64,000 bases of DNA from QHVT01 sp036399015. Its GTDB lineage: Bacteria > Acidobacteriota > Thermoanaerobaculia > Gp7-AA8. Below are positions 33,192 to 41,808 of this stretch, in pieces; position 1 is the stretch's first letter, and each line of letters begins with the position of its first letter. The notes under the pieces are model-generated. The model was not told the origin of the DNA and did no database searches. It saw nothing but the letters and a program-made list of their open reading frames with translations. The stretch is taken from the NCBI GenBank assembly GCA_036399015.1, contig DASWNW010000084.1, positions 1-64,000 of the forward strand. Reading direction: 5' to 3'. The position numbers were made by a program, and so were the translations under genes.

Positions 33192-34279
33192 CCCCCTGAC
33201 CTCCTCCGGCTGCGCCGGACGATCCACAACACGATGAGCGCGACGATGACGGCGAGAACGATGAGCGCGAGGGTGCCGCAGCCGATCCCCTTCGACGGAG
33301 GCGCGGGCTGCGCCGGCCAGGGCTCGGCGAGATACGGGAACGTGGCGAGGAACGGCTTGTCGTTGACGGTGGCGCGGGGGAACTGCTTCCCCTCCACGTA
33401 CGAGAGCTGCTGCAGGACGCAGTCGCCGTACAGGCAGGTCAGCGCGCCGACGTCGTCCGTCAGCAGCCGTCCGTTCGGAAATCCGGGAGGCCGACGCGTC
33501 GTGAAGATCATCACGTCGGGCGCGGTGATGTCGTACGGCGCGAGCTGGAAGAGCAGGTGAAACGCCGACGCGAGCGGCATCGTCACGAGCTCGCGGTTCA
33601 GGAAGTCGTAGACCTTGTTGCGCGAGGCGAACTTCTTCTGCAGCGCCGGGAGCTGCTCGCCCGGCGGGATTTTGTTGATGAAGTCGTAGCGGCCGTTCTG
33701 CGTCCGGTTCGAGCGGCCGACGTGGTCGATCTGCTTCCCATGCTCGCTCGACGTGCCCCAGATGAGGAAATCCTGCACGCCCGCGGGAAAGGCCGACTTC
33801 GGGATCGACCAGACGGTGGCGATGACGTTCTTGCCGAAGAAGCGGGGAAAGATGAACGGATCGTCGCGCACGCCGGTGAAGACCTGCACCTGCTCCGGGT
33901 TGGCAATGCCGGTGATCTGCTTCGTCTTCAGCGACGCGTCGTTGTTCAGCGTGAAGACGATCGAGACGTCGGGCTTGATCCCCGATGGATTGACGACCGA
34001 CCCGCCGTAGCGGGCGAGGTTCTGCGGCTCGGTGTACGCGACCTGGGAGTGGTGGTCGATGAAGAGCCCGAACTCGAGCGGCTCCAGGTCGTACGGTTGG
34101 TTCGCGGTGAGGCCGGGACGGATGTTGAGGATGACGACGTAGTTGTCGCCTTCGGGGAAGAAGAAGAGATCGGTGATGCCCGACTCCCTGATCTCGAAGA
34201 TGAGAGGGTCGGCGTGGTCGGAGGCGTGCGCTGCCACCCCGAGAAGGAGCAGCAGCGCGGCAACCGCGAACTGCTTCAT
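33188..34279 (-). CDS. DUF4331-like exported protein with C-terminal membrane span
   Basis: 363 residues. Signal peptide (FAVAALLLLLGVAAHA), then SDHADPLIFEIRESG, a DUF4331-like start. The body is beta-rich and ends PFLATFPYLAEPWP followed by one C-terminal transmembrane helix (LALIVLAVIVALIVLWIV) and a basic tail, an LPxTG-less C-terminal anchor. It overlaps the upstream GMC gene and the downstream DUF4331 gene by four bases each (ATGA), so the three are translationally coupled. Role unknown; perhaps a membrane-tethered partner of the soluble paralogue. Confidence 0.72.
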   Translation of the reverse strand: MKQFAVAALLLLLGVAAHASDHADPLIFEIRESGITDLFFFPEGDNYVVILNIRPGLTANQPYDLEPLEFGLFIDHHSQVAYTEPQNLARYGGSVVNPSGIKPDVSIVFTLNNDASLKTKQITGIANPEQVQVFTGVRDDPFIFPRFFGKNVIATVWSIPKSAFPAGVQDFLIWGTSSEHGKQIDHVGRSNRTQNGRYDFINKIPPGEQLPALQKKFASRNKVYDFLNRELVTMPLASAFHLLFQLAPYDITAPDVMIFTTRRPPGFPNGRLLTDDVGALTCLYGDCVLQQLSYVEGKQFPRATVNDKPFLATFPYLAEPWPAQPAPPSKGIGCGTLALIVLAVIVALIVLWIVRRSRRRSGG

Positions 34280-36198
34280 GAAATCTTCTTTCCCGCCGCC
34301 GCGGCGATGACGTCCGCCGCCTTCTCCCCGATCATGTAGACCGACGTCACGATGAAGAAGCCGGGGATCTTCGGGAACACCGACGCGTCGACGATCCGCA
34401 GCCCCTTGGTGCCGTAGACCTCGAAGTTGTTGTTCACCACTCCCCCCTGGCTCCGCACACCCATCGGGCAGGTGCAGGAGGCGTGGTGGCCCCAGGCGTA
34501 GTGCTTCACGAAGTCGGCGATCTGCTCGTCGGTCTGCACGTGGGCGCCGGGCAGCTCTTCCTCGGCGATGAGGCCCCGCTCGCGAAGCTCGGCGGTGAGC
34601 TCGCGGACGAACTTCACCCCCTCGACCACGGACTGCAGGTCCTGCCCCTCCTGGTCGTTCCCCTCGGCGAAGTAGCAGAAGTCGATGAGCGGCGTGTCGC
34701 GCGGATCGCCCGAGCGGAGGCGCACCGTGCCGGCGCAGTTCAGCGTGTGCGCCTTGAGGATGGCCCAGGTCAGGTAGTTGAGGTGCTCGGCGAAGAGCGC
34801 CGAGTAGCCGGGGAAGTAGCCGCGGAACAGGCCGACCAGCGCGAAGATGAAGAGATCGGGACGGGGGCGCTCCGGGAAGGAGCGCTTGACGATCGCGGCG
34901 ACGGCGCCGTTGGTCGTGTAGACGCCTTTGCGCTTCGTCTCCCACTCCGTGTACTGCGGGTCGCCTTTGGCGAACTTCGCCCCCTCCAGGATCGACCAGG
35001 TCTTGAAGTTCATCCGGTTGACGACGCCGACCTCGTACCGGTCCTGCAGGTTCGAGCCGACGCCGGGGAGATCGACCTTGACCTCGATCCCATGCTCCTC
35101 GAGATGCGACTTCGGACCGACGCCCGACAGCATCAGCAGCTGCGGCGTGTTGTAGGCGCCGCCGGCGAGGATGACCTCGCGCGAGACGTACACCTCGTGC
35201 TTCACGCCCCCCTGCTGCGGGTTGCGTGAGGCGCGGTAGAGACGCGCGCCTTTCAGGTACTCGACTCCGACGGCGCGGTTCTCCGGCCCCTCGAAGATGA
35301 CCCGCGTGGCCAGCGCGTCGAGCTCGATGGTGAGGTTCTTCGGATACTTCTTCGCCACTTCGAGCACCCGCTCGCGCGCGCCGTTGCGGGCGTGCTTGTT
35401 CGTGGCCAGCGGCGGATAGCGGATGCCGGTGGAGTCGCCTTCCACGAGACGCCAGTCATTCGGGTCACCTTTGCCCTGGATGTACCACTTCAGCCGCTCG
35501 GTGAACTTGCCGCCGATGTCCTTGACCGTCGCCGCGACGGTGTCGATGAAGAACGTCTGCAGGCTCTTGTCCTCGATGGCTGCCTCGGGAATCGCCACCT
35601 CGGTGTTCAGCCAGCCGCGGAAGCCGTGCTTCGTGGGATTCCAGCGCGTCAGGTTGTAGACCCAGCGCCAGAACGGACGGTGATGGCAGTTCTCCATCCG
35701 CTGGAAGTACTTGCGCATGTTCTCCGGCGACCAGGAGCTGTCGCCGGTCAGGTCTTCGATGAAGCGCCAGTCGTCGTTGTGCGGATAGACGGTGATCTGC
35801 GCGTTGTGCGCGGTGCAGCCGCCGAGGGTGCCGGCGCGGGGATAGAGGATGCCGTCGACCTTCTGCCCCTCGTACGTCTCGACGTATTTCGGGTCCTTCT
35901 TCTGGAGCTCCGTGTCCCTGTAGTGACGGACGAAGAAGTCCCACGACATGCCGGTGTTCTCGGAGGCGAAGGCGTGGAAGACGGGGACGTCGTAGTCGTC
36001 CGGCAGGCGGTTCTTGCCGGTGGTGTTGGGGTTCGGGTCGAAGCCCTCGAGCTTCTTCGGGTCGCCGCCCGCCTCGAGCAGCAGCACCTTGAAGCCGTTC
36101 TCCGCGAGGCGCGCGGCAAGCGTCCCGCCGCCGGCGCCGGAGCCGACGACGACGTATTCGTAATCCGTGCGGCGGGCGTTGTCAGGGGTCTTGGCCAT
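34276..36198 (-). CDS. GMC-family oxidoreductase (FAD-dependent)
   Basis: 640 residues, ATG at 36198 after GGAGGAGACGAC. The ADP-binding loop YVVVGSGAGGGTLAARLAE is at about residues 15-33. GMC signatures follow: LYPRAGTLGGCTAHNAQI and ILAGGAYNTPQLLMLSGVG. The C-terminal active-site region is HHASCTCPMG and GLRIVDASVFPKIPG. These enzymes oxidise alcohols, sugars or sterols. There is no signal peptide or obvious Tat motif, so it may act in the cytoplasm, unlike its operon partners. It follows the RoxA-like cytochrome gene by 14 bases and could process an oxidised lipid product; that is inference. Confidence 0.88.
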   Translation of the reverse strand: MAKTPDNARRTDYEYVVVGSGAGGGTLAARLAENGFKVLLLEAGGDPKKLEGFDPNPNTTGKNRLPDDYDVPVFHAFASENTGMSWDFFVRHYRDTELQKKDPKYVETYEGQKVDGILYPRAGTLGGCTAHNAQITVYPHNDDWRFIEDLTGDSSWSPENMRKYFQRMENCHHRPFWRWVYNLTRWNPTKHGFRGWLNTEVAIPEAAIEDKSLQTFFIDTVAATVKDIGGKFTERLKWYIQGKGDPNDWRLVEGDSTGIRYPPLATNKHARNGARERVLEVAKKYPKNLTIELDALATRVIFEGPENRAVGVEYLKGARLYRASRNPQQGGVKHEVYVSREVILAGGAYNTPQLLMLSGVGPKSHLEEHGIEVKVDLPGVGSNLQDRYEVGVVNRMNFKTWSILEGAKFAKGDPQYTEWETKRKGVYTTNGAVAAIVKRSFPERPRPDLFIFALVGLFRGYFPGYSALFAEHLNYLTWAILKAHTLNCAGTVRLRSGDPRDTPLIDFCYFAEGNDQEGQDLQSVVEGVKFVRELTAELRERGLIAEEELPGAHVQTDEQIADFVKHYAWGHHASCTCPMGVRSQGGVVNNNFEVYGTKGLRIVDASVFPKIPGFFIVTSVYMIGEKAADVIAAAAGKKIS

Positions 36199-36212
36199 GT
36201 CGTCTCCTCCGC

Positions 36213-38759
36213 TCAGAACGTCTTCAGGAATGCGATGAGTGCGTGCTTGTCGGCGTCCGAGAGCCCCGGCTCGTTCTCGCTCGCCGGCATGTAGTCGGTG
36301 CCGAAGTAGTGGCCGCGGTTGACGACGAAGTCGGGGCACTTGGAGACCTTCAGGAGGTCGGGGACGAGAGGCGCGAAGACCCGCTTCGCCTCCTCGTCAC
36401 TGGCGTTGGCGCCGAGCTTCCCAAGGTCCTTCTTGATCCTCCAGCCGAGACTGAGGAGCTTCGGCAGGGACGTGTCCTCGAGGTTGATGTTCGTGATGAG
36501 GTTCACCGGCGTGCCGGCGGGGATGGGACCGATGCGGATCTCGCCGCCGCCGACCGAGTCGGGGATCCAGCGGTCGAGCCACCCGGTGAGCGGCTTGAGC
36601 TCGGGCGGCACGTAGCCCGCCGGGATCATCAGGAAGCTCGTCTTGGTGGTGCCGTCGATGATGCCGGGGTGCGCCTTGCCGGACTTCGTCTGGAACTGGC
36701 GGCTGCCCTCACGCCGCTCCGGCCAGAGCAACTGCTCGATGCTCTTCTCGAACGACGCCAGGCGCCCTTCCACCGTGCCGCGGTAGTCGAACGGCCCGAG
36801 GCGGTTGTTCTGCAGGAACGGCGCGGTCGACCAGAGGCTGATCAGCGAGGCCGGACGGGTGAAGCCGCGGCCGCCGCCGGGCGCCTTGAAGTCGTACGGT
36901 TCACCGGTGTAGGGATGGTGGACCCGGATGTTCCCGACCGACGGCAGGTTCTTGTACGACTCGGAGGAGAAGTTGTCCCAGATGTTGCCGCGCAGCGCGT
37001 TCGTCGCCAGCGGGCTGCACGCGTTGGTCTCCATGAGGGTCGACGGCACGCGCACTTCGTTCGAGAGGTAGTTGTCGACGAGGAAGTCGGGCGCCATCAC
37101 GATCGCCTTCATCTCGTCCTTGAACTGCTGCGTCTTGGTGTGCTGCCAGTAGTCGTTCCAGCACTTCAGGTAGTTCGGGCCGATGCAGCCCGGCTTGAAG
37201 TAGGTCTGGAAGACCCGCTCGGAGTACTTGCTGGAGTGGCACCGCGCGCAGCGCTCGGCGTAGACCTCCTTGCCGCGCTGCAACTGCGCCCCGCCCTTCG
37301 CGAGCTCCGCCGCGCCGCCCGGCGCGTCGGCCAGATAATCCGGCTTGGCCGTGGCGAGGAAGAAGAGCGCCAGGTCGGGCGTCTGCGCCGTGTTCGCGTT
37401 CCAGTAGGTCGAGTTGCGCTCCGCCGTGGCGATCGGAATCGGCGAGATCTTCTTGATGGGCGTGCCGCCGATGAGCGGCTGGAAGTGCGTGAGCCACTCC
37501 TCGCTGAACAGGCCGATGTTGACGTAGACGCGGTTCAGCGCGCCGAGGGCGCCGACGGCGTCCGAGCCGTCCTTGAGGACGTGCGTCGTGCGGACGGTCT
37601 TCGTGGCCGGGTCGTACAACTGCGTGAGCAGGGAGCCCTGCTTGATGGGCGGCGAGTAGTTGTTGAACTGCTTGTTGTTGTCGCTCCCGCCGGCGAGCTG
37701 CTCGTGGCCCCAGCGCCGTCCGATCTCCAGCCGCGCCTTGAGGTTGTAGATCGCGTTCATGGTGCGGGGGTTGTTGATCTGGTCGGAGGAGACCAGCGAC
37801 GTGTCGAGCGCGCCGGGGTGCGAGGTGTGGAAGAGCTGCCAGATGAAGTCGCCCTGGTCCTGGTTGAACTTGAAGATGCGCTCGATCCAGAAGTACTGCG
37901 CGCCGGGGTTGCTGTTCAGGTTCTCCCACTTCGGGTTCTCGAAGTCGGCCGGCGGGCGGCTCGGGTTCGGCCCGACGTGGCAGAAGCCGCACGACATGCC
38001 GACGCGGTACGGCTTCACCAGCTTCGGATCGTTGAAGTAGCTCGGATCGGTGTAGTAGCGGACCGGGTCCCAGCGGTCGCGCGCCTTTTGGTCGAAGGCG
38101 GGATTCGGGAAGAGCCGCAGGCCGATGATGCCGGTGCCGTAGCCGTAGTAGGAGCCGACCGGGAAGCCGTCGACGCCGCGGGCGCCGGTCTTGACGCCGG
38201 GGTACTTCTGCTCGTTCTCGAACGGATCGGGGCCGCAGCTCGGATCGCGGACGTCGAGCCAGAGGCCGTACCGGTCGGCGCGGGGGCCGGTGCCCTTCTT
38301 GTAGCAAGGCTCGTTGACGAGGCCGAGGTAGCTCCAGCGGTTGTCGCGGCTGAAGGAGAGCGACGGGTGGTTCGACAGCGTCTTGACGAGATCGAGGTTC
38401 CCGAGGCTGTTCACCGTGAGGTGATCCCAGAGGCGGTCGTTGCCGGCCGTCCAGACGATCCAGTTGTTCCGCCCCCGCGCCACGTGCTTCACCGCGTCGG
38501 CGGCGGAGATGCCGGGGATGTAGGGGTCGAGCGCCTGACGCATGGCCTCCGGGTTCTTGGTGAGCCCGTAGTCCATGTCGGCGTAATAGTCCTCATCGGA
38601 GCCGGGCATGCTCTCGGCGGTGCGGCCGGCGGCGAGCGCCTCGTCCTTCACCTTGCCCGATTGGTCTCGGTGACTGCGGCCTTCGATGAAGTTCCAGAGC
38701 AGGAGCCCGCCGACGACGATGACGACGAGGACAACGAGGGCGACCAGAAGCTTGCGCAT
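36213..38759 (-). CDS. RoxA-like di-heme cytochrome c, longer paralogue
   Basis: 848 residues from the ATG at 38759, with an N-terminal hydrophobic anchor (LLVALVVLVVIVVGGLLLW). Two heme motifs: CGFCH (257-261) and CARCH (504-508). Shared blocks with the 25355 gene include NNWIVWTAGNDRLWDHL, GIIGLRLFPNPAF, RYYTDPSYFNDPKLVKPYR, QYFW...FIWQLFHTSHPGALDTS, and the C-terminal KCPDFVVNRGHYFGTDYM. The arrangement is that of RoxA-type oxygenases; substrate unknown. It is the first gene of the cluster, with about 150 bases of non-coding DNA upstream where a promoter should lie. Confidence 0.76.
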   Translation of the reverse strand: MRKLLVALVVLVVIVVGGLLLWNFIEGRSHRDQSGKVKDEALAAGRTAESMPGSDEDYYADMDYGLTKNPEAMRQALDPYIPGISAADAVKHVARGRNNWIVWTAGNDRLWDHLTVNSLGNLDLVKTLSNHPSLSFSRDNRWSYLGLVNEPCYKKGTGPRADRYGLWLDVRDPSCGPDPFENEQKYPGVKTGARGVDGFPVGSYYGYGTGIIGLRLFPNPAFDQKARDRWDPVRYYTDPSYFNDPKLVKPYRVGMSCGFCHVGPNPSRPPADFENPKWENLNSNPGAQYFWIERIFKFNQDQGDFIWQLFHTSHPGALDTSLVSSDQINNPRTMNAIYNLKARLEIGRRWGHEQLAGGSDNNKQFNNYSPPIKQGSLLTQLYDPATKTVRTTHVLKDGSDAVGALGALNRVYVNIGLFSEEWLTHFQPLIGGTPIKKISPIPIATAERNSTYWNANTAQTPDLALFFLATAKPDYLADAPGGAAELAKGGAQLQRGKEVYAERCARCHSSKYSERVFQTYFKPGCIGPNYLKCWNDYWQHTKTQQFKDEMKAIVMAPDFLVDNYLSNEVRVPSTLMETNACSPLATNALRGNIWDNFSSESYKNLPSVGNIRVHHPYTGEPYDFKAPGGGRGFTRPASLISLWSTAPFLQNNRLGPFDYRGTVEGRLASFEKSIEQLLWPERREGSRQFQTKSGKAHPGIIDGTTKTSFLMIPAGYVPPELKPLTGWLDRWIPDSVGGGEIRIGPIPAGTPVNLITNINLEDTSLPKLLSLGWRIKKDLGKLGANASDEEAKRVFAPLVPDLLKVSKCPDFVVNRGHYFGTDYMPASENEPGLSDADKHALIAFLKTF

Positions 38760-38914
38760 GCACCTCTCCCCTTTTTTCCGACAGATTGCTGAAGGTGGAC
38801 GATTGGGAGAGTCAGTAACGCATGGTTTCCCTACCCCGCCAAGCATAAAAAGTTGGAAGGTGCCGCGAGGAGGGAGCGGAGGGGGATGCGGCCGGGACGG
38901 AACGGAGCGGAGCT

Positions 38915-40849
38915 CTACGTCCTGAGGACACCCGCCCGCTCGTACACCTTCGCCTCGACGAACGTGTCGACGAGGTTCGGGTCGAGCAGGCCGTCGTTGA
39001 CTTCCATCTTCAGGATGTCGAGCGCGCGCTCGGTCGAGATGGCGCGCTTGTAGGGGCGGTCGCTCGCGGTCAGGGCGTCGTAGATGTCGCTGATGGCCAT
39101 CATGCGCGACTGCATCGGGATGTCGGCCGCCGAGAGCTTGCGCGGATAGCCGCGGCCGTTGAGCTTCTCGTGGTGCGCGTACGCGATGTCGGCCACGCGC
39201 GACAGATCGCGCGTCCAGGGGATCTTCTGCAGGAAGTTGAAGGTGTGGGTGACGTGGCTCTCGATCTCGGTCCGCTCGGTGGCGTCGAGGTTGCCCTTGC
39301 GGATCGAGAGGATGCGCGCCTCTTCGGGATCGACGAGCAGGCGTCGCTCGCCGCGGATGTCTTCGTAGTCGCGCCCCGCCAGCGCCAGGAGGTACTGGAA
39401 GTCCCCCTCGGGGAGCACGGTCGGCTCGTTGGACTGGGCGATGAACGCGAAGTCCTTCTGCAGCTTCAGGATCTGCTCGGTCGTCTCCGCGTCGACGTGC
39501 GCCGCGAACTCGTCGTAGCCCTGCCGCCCGTTCTCGAGGAGGTAGTCGATCTTCCGGCGGTTGCTCTCGTTCTCGACCGACTTCATCACGAACTCGAAGC
39601 GCCCGCGGATCGTGGCGAGCTGCATCGGGTAGAGCTTCTTCTCCTTGACCAGCACCTGCTCCCGCACGCCGACCTTGCCGAAGTCGTGCAGCAGCGAGGC
39701 GTAGCGGATCTCCCGCACCTGGTCGGGCGAGAAGCGCACCTCGGCGTACTGGCCGAAGTCGATCCGGTCGATCACGCGCGCCAGCTCGACCGTCAGGTCG
39801 GCCACGCGGAAGGAGTGACCGGAGGTGGTCGGATCGCGCTGCTCGATCGCGGTGACGGCCGCGGTGACGAAGCCCTCGAAGAGGCGCTCGATCGACTCGT
39901 AGAGCAGGTTGTTCTCGACGGCGACCGCGGCCTGGCTGGCCAGGGCACGCATGATGTCGGCCGTCTCGTCGAGGAAGGAGACGACGTTGTCGGGGACGTT
40001 CTCGGCGGTGAGCCGCGCCGGCGCGCCGAGGCGGCGGCGGTTGATGAGCTGCAGCACGCCGATTACTTCCCCGGCGTGGTTCGTCATCGGGAAGACCAGC
40101 AGCGACCGGGTCAGGTAGCCGTTCTTCTCGTCGAAGGAGCGGTTGATCTCGTACTCCGCGTCGGCCGGGAGGTCGTAGGCGTCGTCGATGACCAGCGTCT
40201 CGCCGGTCATGGCCACGTAGCCCGCGAGGCTCTTGCGGGTGATCGGGAGGATCTTTTCCTCGAAGCCCTCGACGTCGATCGAGTCGTTCTGGGCCAGCTT
40301 CCAGCGCAGGACCTTGTTCCCCTCCACCTCGTCGAGGAGGTAGAGCGACCCGGCGTCGGCGCGGGAGAGCTCGCGCGCCTTGCTGAGGATCATGGTCAGC
40401 AGGACCGAGTGGTCGCGGACCGTGGAGAGCGAGACGCCGACTTCCGAGACTTCCTGCAGCTCGCGGGTGCGCTCGCTGAGCTGCCGCTCGAGGTGATCGG
40501 CTCTCTGCTTCTGGTAGAGGAACTGGTAGGCGCGCTTGACCGCGCTGAGGAGGACGCCGGTGGCGGGGTTCTCCGGGAGGTGGAGATAGATGCTGTCGTC
40601 GGCAAGCCAGTTCGGCTGCTCTTCGAGCCCCACCCCGACCACCGCGGTCCGCGTATCGAGCTGGAGCGTAGACTTGCGGCCGTTGATGATGGCCGGGTCC
40701 ACCAGGACCACCCGGAGCGCCGACGCATCGCCGACCAGAAGCTGCTCGAGACTGTCGAGCCGCCGCGACGCAATCGACTCACGCAACAGCACATCGGCGT
40801 ACCTGCCGATGGGGAACGTGTCCGAGTGAAGAAGGGTGAGCGTCTGCAT
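38915..40849 (-). CDS. GAF and HD-GYP domain protein (cyclic-di-GMP phosphodiesterase type)
   Basis: 644 residues from the ATG at 40849 (QTLTLLHSDTFPIGRY). An N-terminal receiver-like stretch of about 120 residues is followed by a coiled segment, a GAF domain (about 150-320: ARELSRADAGSLYLLDEV, PMTNHAGEVIGVLQLINRR) and an HD-GYP domain with YASLLHDFGKVGV (HD) and AHHEKLNGRGYP (GYP). A large insertion of about 115 residues separates the two halves of the HD domain. Such proteins hydrolyse c-di-GMP in response to a signal sensed by GAF. It has no membrane span. Upstream lies the long repeat region. Confidence 0.85.
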   Translation of the reverse strand: MQTLTLLHSDTFPIGRYADVLLRESIASRRLDSLEQLLVGDASALRVVLVDPAIINGRKSTLQLDTRTAVVGVGLEEQPNWLADDSIYLHLPENPATGVLLSAVKRAYQFLYQKQRADHLERQLSERTRELQEVSEVGVSLSTVRDHSVLLTMILSKARELSRADAGSLYLLDEVEGNKVLRWKLAQNDSIDVEGFEEKILPITRKSLAGYVAMTGETLVIDDAYDLPADAEYEINRSFDEKNGYLTRSLLVFPMTNHAGEVIGVLQLINRRRLGAPARLTAENVPDNVVSFLDETADIMRALASQAAVAVENNLLYESIERLFEGFVTAAVTAIEQRDPTTSGHSFRVADLTVELARVIDRIDFGQYAEVRFSPDQVREIRYASLLHDFGKVGVREQVLVKEKKLYPMQLATIRGRFEFVMKSVENESNRRKIDYLLENGRQGYDEFAAHVDAETTEQILKLQKDFAFIAQSNEPTVLPEGDFQYLLALAGRDYEDIRGERRLLVDPEEARILSIRKGNLDATERTEIESHVTHTFNFLQKIPWTRDLSRVADIAYAHHEKLNGRGYPRKLSAADIPMQSRMMAISDIYDALTASDRPYKRAISTERALDILKMEVNDGLLDPNLVDTFVEAKVYERAGVLRT

Positions 40850-40946
40850 TCCTGGTAGCTCGGCCTGCAACGAGCATGCGAACGGCAATCTTCCAGCTCG
40901 GCCGTAGCATCATTATGGCACCTGTGGCGGCGGCTGGGGCCGCCGG

Positions 40947-41308
40947 TTGTCAGTTGTCGGTTGTCGGTGATCTGCGGTTTCTCGCCCCGAGGGCCCGCCG
41001 CGGAGGCGACCGGCGGATCGCCCGGACAACTGACAAGTGGAGAATCGACAACGAAGCGGCGCCCGCCCCCGAGGCTCTCGCCGCGCGTGGCGACCAGGCG
41101 AACCGCCACAGACAACCGACAACTGAGAACCGACAACGAACCGGCGCCCGCCCCCGAGGCTCTCGCCGCGCGTGGCGACCAGGCGAACCGCCCCAGACAA
41201 CCGACAACTGACAACCGACAACACCCCCGGCGCCCGCCCCCGAGGCGCTCGCCGCGGGTGGCGACCAGGCGGACCGCCACAGACAACCGACAACTGAGAA
41301 CCGACAAC
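40947..41308. repeat. Inverted TTGTCGG heptamer element with three tandem 85-86 bp units
   Basis: Left arm 40947-40970 has three TTGTCRG heptamers; the right side has GACAAC/CCGACAAC units. From about 41053 to 41308 an 85-86 base unit repeats three times (GCGCCCGCCCCCGAGGC, GTGGCGACCAGGCG, AACCGC, ACAACCGACAACTGA). The unit core and its heptamers match the single-copy elements at 52814 and 59981. No gene is supported in the 466 bases between the HD-GYP and GNAT genes. Confidence 0.85.
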
Positions 41309-41315
41309 ACCCCGG

Positions 41316-41795
41316 TCACACCCGCAGCGCCATGTGCTCCTCCACCACCGCCCTCCCCTCGAACCGCAGCGCGTCCGCCTCCACCCCCCACACTACGAAC
41401 CCCGCCTTCTCGTAGACCCGCTTCGCCGCGGCGGCGTCGCTGGTGACGCCGAGCTGGAGCCAGTCCACGCCCGGTGTCGCGCGGGCGTGGGCGATGGCCG
41501 CTTCCAGGAGGAGGGTGGCGATGCCTTGTCTACGATGGGTAGCGGCGACGTACATGCCCCAGAGGTGCATCTTGTGGGCGGCTTTGGGATGACGCGAGCG
41601 GATCAGGCCGGCCGAGCCGACCAGCTCTCCGTCGAAGGCGCCGAAGAGGATCCAGTCGGGCGCATTCCCGATCTGCACCACCACGTCCGTCTCCGGGGAC
41701 GCGGCGAATGCGAGCGGCTCCTCGGTCAGCGCGCGGCGGCGGAGCGCGGCGTACGCCTCGAGGTCGCCTTCCTCGACCGGCCGGATCAGGACCAT
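41316..41795 (-). CDS. GNAT-family N-acetyltransferase
   Basis: 159 residues, ATG at 41795. Single GNAT domain: IRPVEEGDLEAYAALRRRAL, then HLWGMYVAATHRRQGIATLLL (acetyl-CoA loop R-R-Q-G-I-A) and LGVTSDAAAAKRVYEKAGFV. Closest in style to acetyltransferases acting on amino groups of small molecules or proteins. Substrate unknown. The stop codon lies just beyond the end of the repeat region. Confidence 0.85.
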   Translation of the reverse strand: MVLIRPVEEGDLEAYAALRRRALTEEPLAFAASPETDVVVQIGNAPDWILFGAFDGELVGSAGLIRSRHPKAAHKMHLWGMYVAATHRRQGIATLLLEAAIAHARATPGVDWLQLGVTSDAAAAKRVYEKAGFVVWGVEADALRFEGRAVVEEHMALRV

Positions 41796-41808
41796 GGCTC
41801 GTGCCTCC

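Noticed and set aside
40947..41308. CRISPR array
   Set aside because: Repeats are short heptamers and an 85-base tandem unit without unique spacers of regular length; no cas genes are present.
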